Positions 1 to 6,191 of a DNA stretch of 32,182 bases are shown here, in pieces (position 1 is the first letter of the stretch; every line of letters starts with the position of its first letter). Source of the stretch: Sphingopyxis flava (GTDB taxonomy: Bacteria > Pseudomonadota > Alphaproteobacteria > Sphingomonadales > Sphingomonadaceae); assembly GCF_900168005.1 (NCBI RefSeq), contig NZ_FUYP01000032.1, positions 1 to 32,182 on the forward strand. The letters run 5' to 3'. Under the pieces are notes generated by a model. That model saw nothing but the letters and a program-made list of their open reading frames with translations, was not told the DNA's origin and searched no databases. A program made the position numbers and the translations under genes.

Positions 1-2
1 GG

Positions 3-104
3 TTCCACCACTACAACACCGTCCATCCGCATCGCGCACTTGGCTACCTCGCCCCGCGCGAATACATCGTCCAATCAACCAGTGAGGAACTGTCCGGAAA
101 TTAA
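3..104 (+). pseudogene. IS3-family transposase (OrfB), C-terminal end, cut by window edge
   Basis: The open frame entering from the left edge reads FHHYNTVHPHRALGYLAPRE and ends at TAA (102-104). The pattern YNxxRPH/HPHRALGYxxPxE(F/Y) is the characteristic C-terminus of IS3-family DDE integrase-type transposases, here with the tail YIVQSTSEELSGN. The rest of the gene lies outside the window, so I cannot tell whether the copy is intact. The element probably ends near 116, where the sequence TTAAGGGGCAACGACA finishes in CA as IS3 ends do. The left end cannot be checked from here. Confidence 0.75.
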
Positions 105-120
105 GGGGCAACGACAGCCC

Positions 121-137
121 CCCTCAAACGAACGGGG
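121..137 (+). promoter_or_regulatory. Shared motif copy A (CCCTCAAACGAACGGGG)
   Basis: First of three copies of a 17-18 bp motif with core CAAACRAACGGGG. It lies just behind the probable IS3 end and about 260 bp upstream of the lipoprotein/two-component operon. Together with copy B it forms a widely spaced inverted pair. Role unknown; a binding site for a regulator is an inference from its recurrence at two promoter regions of the same locus. Confidence 0.4.
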
Positions 138-223
138 CGGTACGCAAGATTCTTCTGCCTAATCAGAAACAATGGATGATAAGGTGGCACTCCGGCAGTT
201 GACCATTGCTTTAGATCGCGCGC

Positions 224-246
224 GCCCAACAATTGACGAATTGGGC
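224..246. promoter_or_regulatory. Small inverted repeat upstream of the two-component operon
   Basis: GCCCAA (224-229) and TTGGGC (241-246) form a 6-bp inverted repeat around an 11-nt AT-rich loop. It lies between motif copies A and B. It could be an operator half-site pair or a weak hairpin. There is no T-tract, so a terminator is unlikely. Confidence 0.25.
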
Positions 247-286
247 AGGCGCAGCCTTGTATCACGCAGCAATGCCAGCCCAATGA

Positions 287-304
287 CCCCGTTCGTTTGA
301 AGGG
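287..304 (-). promoter_or_regulatory. Shared motif copy B (CCCTTCAAACGAACGGGG on minus strand)
   Basis: The minus strand reads CCCTTCAAACGAACGGGG. It matches copy C at 5698-5715 in 17 of 18 positions and copy A with one base less. It ends about 90 bp upstream of the first gene of the regulatory operon, a distance that fits a regulator-binding or promoter element. Function is inferred only from position and recurrence. Confidence 0.45.
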
Positions 305-396
305 CGCAAACAGGATGTATGGTCTGGTAGGATCATTGGCGGAGCAGGCGTGGCAGGCAAATCTAGGCAAGCCCAACCATGGAGTGATCAGTCTGC

Positions 397-927
397 ATGT
401 ATAGGGTATTATTACTTGTAATCCTGGTGCTTACGGGCGGCACGGTGACGGCATGTGACCCCGTGAGCGAAGGGAATACGGAGCTGTTCGAACTTTCCCA
501 ACCGGCGGGGGATATTGTCCTGGAGGTTTCCGGTGCCATCGCCGTTCGCAACGGCGAGAATGGCGCGCAGTTTGACATGGCCATGCTGCGCGGGCTGCCG
601 ACCGTCAGTCTTTCCACAGGCACCTCGGTTACGGACGGAAGCAGCGATTTCGAAGGCTTCCTGCTGCGTGATTTCCTGTCCGGGCTGGGCGCCACGGGCA
701 CGATCGTCCGCGCAAGTGCCCTGAACGACTATGTCGTCGACATCCCCATGTCAGACATCGAACGCTTCGATGTCATTGTCGCGCACAGCATGGATGGAGA
801 GCCGCTGTCCCTCCAGGACAAGGGGCCTCTTTGGATCGTCTACCCGCGAGATGCCCATCCGGAGTTGCAGGATATTCGTTACGACTACCGGTGGGTCTGG
901 CAATTGAATGCTCTGGAAGTCCAATGA
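397..927 (+). CDS. Putative lipoprotein with molybdopterin-oxidoreductase-like (SUOX) fold
   Basis: A 176-residue protein. The N-terminus is a short signal peptide with a lipobox-like end (residues 17-20, VTAC), so it is probably lipid-anchored. The rest resembles the small molybdopterin-binding-like proteins of the COG3915 type: a VSGAIAVRN strand, an FDMAML segment, the GFLLRDFLSGLGA helix, LNDYVVDIP, and the late KGPLWIVYP and YRWVWQL segments. The only cysteine is the lipobox one, so the molybdenum-ligating cysteine of true sulfite oxidases is missing and catalysis seems unlikely. The stop overlaps the start of the histidine kinase (ATGA). Co-occurrence with a sensor kinase suggests an extracytoplasmic ligand-sensing partner; that role is inference. 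A GGAG lies 12 nt before the ATG, a rather long spacing. Confidence 0.75.
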   Translation: MYRVLLLVILVLTGGTVTACDPVSEGNTELFELSQPAGDIVLEVSGAIAVRNGENGAQFDMAMLRGLPTVSLSTGTSVTDGSSDFEGFLLRDFLSGLGATGTIVRASALNDYVVDIPMSDIERFDVIVAHSMDGEPLSLQDKGPLWIVYPRDAHPELQDIRYDYRWVWQLNALEVQ

Positions 928-2705
928 TCATCCGCAAGGGCGCACTCGGTATAGTGCTCCCGTCGGTTACGATCGGGATATTTGCCGTCCTGATTGCTTT
1001 TTCGCTCGTGCGCCTCTCGGCGACCGAAGAAGACATGCGGATCGAGGCGACGCAGAACATGCTGTGGGTCATCGCGCGATCGCAGGTTGCCAGTCTGAAA
1101 CTGCAGACAGCAGCCTCATCACATGTCAGGGGCATGGACACGCCTGTTGAGGTAGAACGCCGCCTCAACAATTTCCTCAGTCATCACAATATTCTCAACC
1201 ATGGACCGCAACGGCGGCAGATGGTCGAAATGGGATTTGCCGATGCACTGGATACGATAGAGGCGCAACAGGCAGAGTTACGGCAGATTGTGTCGGAGCT
1301 TGAAACTGGCGATGAAACTTCGCTGTCCCGGCTTCATGCGATCCTGTCGCCCTATGACGCAGCTCTAGCGCGTGCCGCGAACAAGGCTATGACCGCCGAG
1401 TGGGATAGCCTTGGAAGCAAGCTGGACAATTCGCGGCAGGAAGTTTCGCACATCATCCTGTCGCTGATCGTGATCGCGCTGACCGGCGCGGGCATGACGT
1501 TTTATCTTGTCAGGGCCACACGATCTGCCCGGTCGAGGGCGCAGCTGCTGGAAAGTGAAAAGGCATTGTCGCAGTTGCTCGTAACGTCGAGCGGAGAGGC
1601 AATCATCGCAGTGGACCGAGAGCGGCGTTCAACGCTTCTGAACGACGCGGCAGCAACACTGTTTGCTATCACCGCAGAGGAAACATTGCATCGCCGCCTG
1701 ACCGCTATATCCGGGTTTTTCAGCGAGGAAAGGGTCGAATCCGTTATCAACCGGGCGCTGGATGGCCATTCAGTAGTGCTGAGAGACCTGCCATTTTCCC
1801 GTAAGGCCGATGCCAGCGCGATCTATCTCGAACTCCGCTGTTTTCCTCTGCGGGATGGGGCCGGAGTTATCGGGGCGATCATGTTCCTTTCGGACGTTAC
1901 GGAACAGTATTATGCTAGGCGCGATCTGAGCGAGCGGCGCGACTATCTGGAAGAACAGGTTGCGCTCAGGACGAAGGAACTGCACGCTGCGCTTGAACGC
2001 GAACGTTCCGCTACCGCGATCTATCGCAATTTCGCGGCGGTGATCTCGCACCAGTTCCGCACTCCGCTTGCGATTGTGGATTCCTCTTTGCAGCGGCTGA
2101 TGAGGCGGTCGAACCGTCTTGAGCCGGACGAAGTTCTGGAACGGGGCGGACAGGCACGGTCGGCGATCCGCAACCTTGTGCAGCTTGTCGACAGCACGCT
2201 CGATATCGCCCGGCTCGATGCCGGACAGATCGAGCAGAACAGCGTTGCGTGGGATCTCGACAGACTGATTGCGGACGTGGTCGATCGGCAGGTGGACGAA
2301 ATGCCGGACCGGACAGTTCGCTATGTGAGTGGTGGCCCAAGCCTTGTCCTTTGCGATCCGGTATATACCGAACACATCGTCGTGAACCTGCTGTCGAACG
2401 CAGCAAAATATGCCCCTCCAGGAACGGCTGTCGATGTGGAGATGGTGTCGGTTGATGGCTACGCCGGTTGCCGGATCATCAACGAGGGGCATATCGATCC
2501 CGATGATCGGGAACATCTTTTTGAACGCTTTTTCCGGGGGAAGAATGCCAGTGATAAGAAAGGCGTGGGAATTGGCTTGTATATGGCGCACAGCCTTGCG
2601 CAATTGCAGTATGGCAAGCTTTCCTTCGAGATTTTGCCCGATAGCCGGATCGCGTTCACGCTTGTCCTGCCGCTGGCGGAAGCAGCCTGCCCGGCCGGCC
2701 TGTAA
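924..2705 (+). CDS. Membrane sensor histidine kinase with PAS domain
   Basis: A 593-residue kinase if translation starts at the ATG that overlaps the previous stop (ATGA). Longer upstream readings exist, but this coupled start gives a clean N-terminal membrane segment (about 8-28). An extracytoplasmic helical region follows (about 30-170), then a second membrane segment (about 177-196). A PAS-like domain covers roughly 205-330 and ends in a coiled linker. The HisKA H-box reads ISHQFRTP with the phosphorylated His at residue 376. The HATPase domain shows the N-box NLLSNAAKY (near 488) and the G-box GVGIGLYMAHSL (near 548). It should phosphorylate the regulator encoded 15 bp downstream. The signal is unknown; the preceding lipoprotein may present it. 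Confidence 0.92.
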   Translation: MIIRKGALGIVLPSVTIGIFAVLIAFSLVRLSATEEDMRIEATQNMLWVIARSQVASLKLQTAASSHVRGMDTPVEVERRLNNFLSHHNILNHGPQRRQMVEMGFADALDTIEAQQAELRQIVSELETGDETSLSRLHAILSPYDAALARAANKAMTAEWDSLGSKLDNSRQEVSHIILSLIVIALTGAGMTFYLVRATRSARSRAQLLESEKALSQLLVTSSGEAIIAVDRERRSTLLNDAAATLFAITAEETLHRRLTAISGFFSEERVESVINRALDGHSVVLRDLPFSRKADASAIYLELRCFPLRDGAGVIGAIMFLSDVTEQYYARRDLSERRDYLEEQVALRTKELHAALERERSATAIYRNFAAVISHQFRTPLAIVDSSLQRLMRRSNRLEPDEVLERGGQARSAIRNLVQLVDSTLDIARLDAGQIEQNSVAWDLDRLIADVVDRQVDEMPDRTVRYVSGGPSLVLCDPVYTEHIVVNLLSNAAKYAPPGTAVDVEMVSVDGYAGCRIINEGHIDPDDREHLFERFFRGKNASDKKGVGIGLYMAHSLAQLQYGKLSFEILPDSRIAFTLVLPLAEAACPAGL

Positions 2706-2720
2706 AGGCCCGGTATTGCG

Positions 2721-3770
2721 ATGAACGAGCTTGCCACTACCCACCCGCTTATCTTGTGTGTCGAGGATGAAGATACGCTGAGACGGGATATTGCCGAAGA
2801 ACTGGTCGAAGCCGGCTATCGCGTTATCGAGGCGGCAGATGGCAGGGATGCGCTGACCCAGTTGGAGGCGGTGCGGCCCGACCTTATCCTGTGCGACATC
2901 TGCATGCCTGACATGGACGGTTACGATCTTTTGCGCGCGACGCAGGAACGACCGGACGATTATGCGGGTATCCCGTTCCTGTTCATGTCCGCGCTGGCCG
3001 ATGGCCGTGACGTGGTGAAAGGCAAATTGCGCGGCGCCGACGATTATCTGACCAAGCCCATCGATTTCGACCTTCTGCTGGCGACGGTTCAGGCCCGCCT
3101 GCGCCAGATACGGCGGATGAAGACACACCCGATGCCGGCAGGCGACAAGGTGGAACGGCAGCTTGCTGTGCTCTCAGGAACTGACATCTCTCCTTCGTCA
3201 GGGTACGAAGCTGTGCTCGACCTGATCTCGACAGCGATCGTGCTGATAGACTCCCATGGGGTGCCGGTCTTCCTCAATCGCGCTGCATGCGAAATGAAAG
3301 ACAGTTGCATCGAGCTTTCCTCCGCCCTTTCCAATTGTATCGGGGTGACCCCTGCGAAACAGGGCTTTGCGGCATGGGTGGCGACCACGCTTCAACAGGG
3401 TGATGAGGACAATGTTTCCACCTTCACCATGCATTGCCACACAGGCGATGAGGATTTCAGGATGGTCGGGTGCCGCCTGGGAAGCGATGGAGAGGAGGGG
3501 CCACAACTGGCCCTGTTCATCGCCAAGGCGAGCAAATCGGCTATGTTGGCGACGGGCATATTGTCCGAAATGTTCGGCTTTACGGTGACGGAAAGCCTCA
3601 TCGCCGTGGAACTGGCGCGGGGGCAGCGCCCGGTCGATATTGCCGCTTCGCTGGATATCGCCCAGACGACTGTTGCCTTTCATATGCGCAACATTTTTCA
3701 GAAAACGGGCGTCAACCGGCAGGCGCAGCTGGTTGCCCTGTTGCTGACGTCACCGGCGAGTATTCTGTAA
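2721..3770 (+). CDS. Response regulator, receiver - PAS-like - LuxR-type HTH
   Basis: A 349-residue regulator. The receiver domain (about 6-125) has the acidic pair in LCVEDED, the phospho-acceptor Asp59 in LILCDICMPDMDGYD, the conserved Ser in FLFMSAL and the Lys in YLTKPID. A middle region (about 155-270, AIVLIDSHGVPVFLNRAACE) looks like a PAS fold. The C-terminus (about 285-345) is a LuxR/GerE-type helix-turn-helix: LTxxE-like TVTESLIAVELARG, then VDIAASLDIAQTTVAFHMRN and IFQKTGVNRQAQLVALL. It is cotranscribed with the kinase and is the obvious output of the system. The neighbouring autotransporter run and the EF-hand-like gene are plausible targets; that is inference. Confidence 0.9.
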   Translation: MNELATTHPLILCVEDEDTLRRDIAEELVEAGYRVIEAADGRDALTQLEAVRPDLILCDICMPDMDGYDLLRATQERPDDYAGIPFLFMSALADGRDVVKGKLRGADDYLTKPIDFDLLLATVQARLRQIRRMKTHPMPAGDKVERQLAVLSGTDISPSSGYEAVLDLISTAIVLIDSHGVPVFLNRAACEMKDSCIELSSALSNCIGVTPAKQGFAAWVATTLQQGDEDNVSTFTMHCHTGDEDFRMVGCRLGSDGEEGPQLALFIAKASKSAMLATGILSEMFGFTVTESLIAVELARGQRPVDIAASLDIAQTTVAFHMRNIFQKTGVNRQAQLVALLLTSPASIL

Positions 3771-3801
3771 ACGTCTGTTCACGTCTCCCCGCGCTTGCGG
3801 T

Positions 3802-4197
3802 CTACTCTGCGGTGTCGGGCGATTGCGATACGGTAATGTCGATGCCGGGGATCGGATCGCCTGCCCTACGGGCTGGTTCGCGCTCCACAGTGCGGCTCGT
3901 TTGCGGGCTTGCTGCCCCGCTGCCACCGGGCTGTTCGGCACTTGCAGGCTGATCTCTACAATGCTTGACAGTATCGGCGAGCGCCTTGCCCCCCTTGAAT
4001 TTCGCCCGCGATGCGTGACCGTCGCCATCGGCGTCGCTGTCGTGCGCCTGCCTTGTCGCACTGGCATTGGCGGCTGCATTTTCGGGTTCGCCCTGATGGG
4101 CCGTGGCCGGACTGCTGGCTGCAAATGCCAGTAAAGATGCGATAGCCACAAGTGGCCGCACCGAAAGGCTGAGGCGTGGGTAAAGGATATTTGCCAA
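3802..4197 (-). CDS. Small exported protein with EF-hand-like calcium loop
   Basis: About 131 residues, convergent with the response regulator. The reading frame is open from 4215, but a strong ribosome site (AAGGGAGG) is followed 5 nt later by a TTG at 4197. That start gives a clean signal peptide (MANILYPRL, a hydrophobic stretch, then ASSPATA|HQ). The mature part carries DSDADGDGHASRAKF, the D-x-D-x-D-G loop of EF-hand proteins, with only one obvious loop. The C-terminal half is low-complexity and rich in Pro, Arg and Ser. It is probably periplasmic. Before the IS66 insertion, its promoter would have been divergent from that of the autotransporter run. Function unknown; calcium binding is inferred from the loop only. 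Confidence 0.65.
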   Translation of the reverse strand: MANILYPRLSLSVRPLVAIASLLAFAASSPATAHQGEPENAAANASATRQAHDSDADGDGHASRAKFKGGKALADTVKHCRDQPASAEQPGGSGAASPQTSRTVEREPARRAGDPIPGIDITVSQSPDTAE

Positions 4198-4254
4198 GAG
4201 ATCCTCCCTTATCAAGATTTCTCCGTGATCCGTCTTCTACTCTTAGTCCGGACA

Positions 4255-4262
4255 TCTTAATC
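4255..4262. repeat. 8-bp target-site duplication, left copy (TCTTAATC)
   Basis: TCTTAATC directly abuts the left terminus of the IS66 element, and the identical octamer abuts the right terminus (5583-5590). IS66 elements make 8-bp duplications, so this defines the insertion boundaries and shows that no rearrangement has separated the two ends since. Confidence 0.85.
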
Positions 4263-4329
4263 GTAACCGTCCGATAGCTACCGCGGCTGGCGTTTGAGGC
4301 GTGCGGCGAGTTTGGGATCGTCGACAAAG

Positions 4330-4686
4330 TTATCGAGGAACTCGTGCCATGATTTGGTGGTGCGGCGTGGGGACCGTGTCGGAAGGAGGGGCTGCGAGAT
4401 CAGGGTCGGGATCGTCCTGATCGCTTGCTACGGGGGCCTGCTGGGCGGCAGAGACGAGCACGTCTTCGAGCGCGAGCTCAAGTTGTGCGATCTCGCGCTC
4501 GATCTTCTCGGAAGACTTGCCGAAGGCTTGCTTCTTCAGCCTGGCGATCTGCAAGCGGAGTGCCTGGACGACCAGGTCATGGGCGCGCAGCGTGGTCGTC
4601 AGCTTCGCGTTCTCGGCCTGCAACGCGGCGATCATCGCCTTGAGGAGCGCCGGGTCTTCGGGGAGATCGGGGACCGCGTTCAGCAT
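4330..4686 (-). pseudogene. tnpC: IS66 transposase TnpC, N-terminal part only
   Basis: The first ~100 residues are the usual IS66 TnpC N-terminus: LKAMIAALQAENAKL, then the leucine-zipper-like region and RLKKQAFGKSSEKIEREI, a family signature. It then runs out of frame and stops after 118 residues, against about 510 in intact TnpC. The zinc-binding and DDE catalytic domains are missing. Another minus-strand frame between about 4345 and 4280 reads TKSWHEFLDNFVDDPKLAAR and ends at a TAG inside the terminal repeat, which may be the original C-terminus. The simplest explanation is an internal deletion of about 1.2 kb that also shifted the frame. Confidence 0.8.
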
Positions 4687-4749
4687 GGCCTTTGCTACGG
4701 AGAAATGGCCGAAAAGTCCAGAAAAACCGCCACTTTCTAGAAAGAAAAG

Positions 4750-5097
4750 TCACCCTGCGCGGGCCGGCGGCGCACCCCAGTTCGGCCGCCTCCAATCGAT
4801 CCCTTCCCACAGCATCGCAAGCTGGGCCGACGTCAGTCGGGCCGTGCCGTCGGCTGTCGACGGCCAGGGGAAACGGCCGCGCTCGAGAATTTTGTAATAA
4901 AGGCAAAACCCCTGGCCCTCCCAGTAAAGCAGCTTCAGCCTGTCGCCGCGCCGTCCCCGAAAGGCGAATACAGCGCCGCTCGCGGCTTGCTGGCGCAGCA
5001 CCGTCTGGGCCAGCAAGGCGAGACCCGAAACCCCCTTGCGCATATCCGTGACGCCGCAGGCGAGGTACACCCTTACACCAGTTCCTGGTCCGATCAT
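4750..5097 (-). CDS. tnpB: IS66 accessory protein TnpB
   Basis: 115 residues, full length for the family. It contains the TnpB hallmarks GVRVYLACGVTDMRKGVSGLALL, AVFAFRGRRGDRLKLLYWEG and GFCLYYKILERGRFPWP, given here as separate short segments. The start is the ATG that overlaps the tnpA stop (ATGA), which implies translational coupling. TnpB is needed for IS66 transposition, but its exact biochemical role is not well defined. It appears intact, so this defective copy might still supply TnpB. Confidence 0.88.
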   Translation of the reverse strand: MIGPGTGVRVYLACGVTDMRKGVSGLALLAQTVLRQQAASGAVFAFRGRRGDRLKLLYWEGQGFCLYYKILERGRFPWPSTADGTARLTSAQLAMLWEGIDWRRPNWGAPPARAG

Positions 5098-5510
5098 GCC
5101 GCCTCCACCGATCGGATGAGCCGGATCAGGACCGTGCTCTCGATGCCACTGTCGAAGCGAAGACACCGTCCCTGTGTCAGCCCCAGTTCGACAATCGAGG
5201 GCGACGCCGCCAAGGCTTCGCGTGCGGGCGAAGATGCGGACCCCGCGTTCAGCATCGGCGCATCGATGTCGACCTGCAAGAAAGCGCTGCCAACCGGCGC
5301 CGGCAGCCGCCCGCTCTTCTTGAACTGATGGCGCCAGCTATAAATCTGGCTCCGCGACACATCGTAGCGCCGGGCAACGCGCGCGAGCGTCTCGCCGCGC
5401 GCCTCCACCGCCGCCAGAATCTCCAGCTTCTCCGCTTCACTCCATCGCCGCCGCCGTTCCCGGCCCAGGATCTCCACCGTCCGTCCCTCGCTCTCGTATA
5501 GGACGTCCAT
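5094..5510 (-). CDS. tnpA: IS66 accessory protein TnpA (helix-turn-helix)
   Basis: 138 residues. The N-terminal half is a transposase-type helix-turn-helix: RRRRWSEAEKLEILAAVE, GETLARVARRYDVSRSQIYSW and RHQFKKSGRL. The C-terminal half ends with CLRFDSGIESTVLIRLIR, typical of IS66 OrfA. The start ATG lies about 70 bp inside the right end of the element. Length and motifs look intact. The stop overlaps the tnpB start. Confidence 0.88.
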   Translation of the reverse strand: MDVLYESEGRTVEILGRERRRRWSEAEKLEILAAVEARGETLARVARRYDVSRSQIYSWRHQFKKSGRLPAPVGSAFLQVDIDAPMLNAGSASSPAREALAASPSIVELGLTQGRCLRFDSGIESTVLIRLIRSVEAA

Positions 5511-5582
5511 AACGACGCCCTTATGGACGTCTCTTACCCACTCACATCAATCCTCGGCAGGCGGCCTCAATCGGTCGGTTAC

Positions 5583-5590
5583 TCTTAATC
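5583..5590. repeat. 8-bp target-site duplication, right copy (TCTTAATC)
   Basis: Identical to 4255-4262 and directly outside the right inverted repeat of the IS66 element, as expected for this family. Confidence 0.85.
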
Positions 5591-5697
5591 CCATGTGTAT
5601 GGCGATGCGAAAGGGCGAGTCCCGGCTTGTTTCTCCGATATGGGACGGCTGGCGGTTCAATATGACGCTGACCTTTGGGGAGCAGAAATTGTCCATC

Positions 5698-5715
5698 CCC
5701 TTCAAACAAACGGGG
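5698..5715 (+). promoter_or_regulatory. Shared motif copy C (CCCTTCAAACAAACGGGG)
   Basis: Differs from copy B in one of 18 bases. It ends about 72 bp before the first gene of the autotransporter run, where an operator or promoter element would be expected. With the IS66 element removed, it would also lie about 170 bp upstream of the divergent EF-hand-like gene. A site for the response regulator is a reasonable but untested inference. Confidence 0.45.
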
Positions 5716-5787
5716 CGCGCCAGTCCGGCGCGATGTATCGCTGTTTGGACCAATGCCTATCAGTGGCGTGTCTTGGGGGACGATCGC

Positions 5788-6153
5788 ATGACCAGTCTGA
5801 AACTTGCCGTCATTGGCCTTTCGGTCCTTGCCCTGGCGGCGCCGGGTGCCGCCTTGGCGCAGCGGACCGCCGATCCCGCCCGTGCGGACCGGTCCGCGAC
5901 TTCAACGAAGGACCCCGCCCCTGCGGCGACCGGCAGAACCTCGCGCACCGCAACGACGCGGGGACAACCATCGTCGGATAGGCCGCCTGCCGCCGAAAGG
6001 GCTGAAATGCCCGTCCCCCGGCTGGATGACCCGCGTATTCGGCAGGGCGGGCGAACGCTGCCGGGTGACATGTATGAGCCGCGCCCGGCGAACCCTTCCG
6101 CCCTGCCGGGCGACATGTATGACGGGCCTTCGCCCGGCAAGAGGCCCGACTGA
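5788..6153 (+). CDS. Small secreted proline-rich protein with LPGDMY repeats
   Basis: 121 residues. The frame is open further upstream, but the ATG at 5788 is preceded by GGGGGA at 7 nt and begins a clean signal peptide (LKLAVIGLSVLALAAPGAALA|Q). The mature chain is rich in Pro, Arg, Ser and Thr and probably disordered. It ends with two copies of LPGDMY separated by about 10 residues (LPGDMYEPRP and LPGDMYDGPS). It has no cysteines and no recognised domain. It is the first gene of the plus-strand run, 38 bp before the autotransporter. A periplasmic or surface accessory role is inferred from context only. Confidence 0.7.
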   Translation: MTSLKLAVIGLSVLALAAPGAALAQRTADPARADRSATSTKDPAPAATGRTSRTATTRGQPSSDRPPAAERAEMPVPRLDDPRIRQGGRTLPGDMYEPRPANPSALPGDMYDGPSPGKRPD

Positions 6154-6191
6154 AAACCGACAGGCGCACCAGTCTTTGTCGCGATTGCATC

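Larger units (their letters stand above)
4263..5582 (-). mobile_element. IS66-family element with internal deletion (1,320 bp)
   Basis: The termini are inverted repeats: GTAACCGTCCGATAG at the left and, on the minus strand from 5582, GTAACCGACCGATTG (13 of 15 matching). Both are flanked by the 8-bp duplication TCTTAATC. Inside, on the minus strand, are tnpA, tnpB and a truncated tnpC. Full-size IS66 elements are about 2.5 kb, so roughly half is missing. The loss falls in tnpC, whose catalytic DDE part is absent, so the copy is non-autonomous but could be mobilised in trans. It sits between the EF-hand-like gene and the autotransporter run and splits their common upstream region. Confidence 0.88.

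Noticed and set aside
121..304. Small transposable element bounded by motif copies A and B
   Set aside because: The pair is inverted, but no target duplication is seen and a single copy C occurs alone at another promoter, which favours a regulatory site.
1770..3128. 452-residue minus-strand frame opposite the kinase and regulator
   Set aside because: It overlaps two well-supported genes with clear catalytic motifs, and its translation matches no domain.
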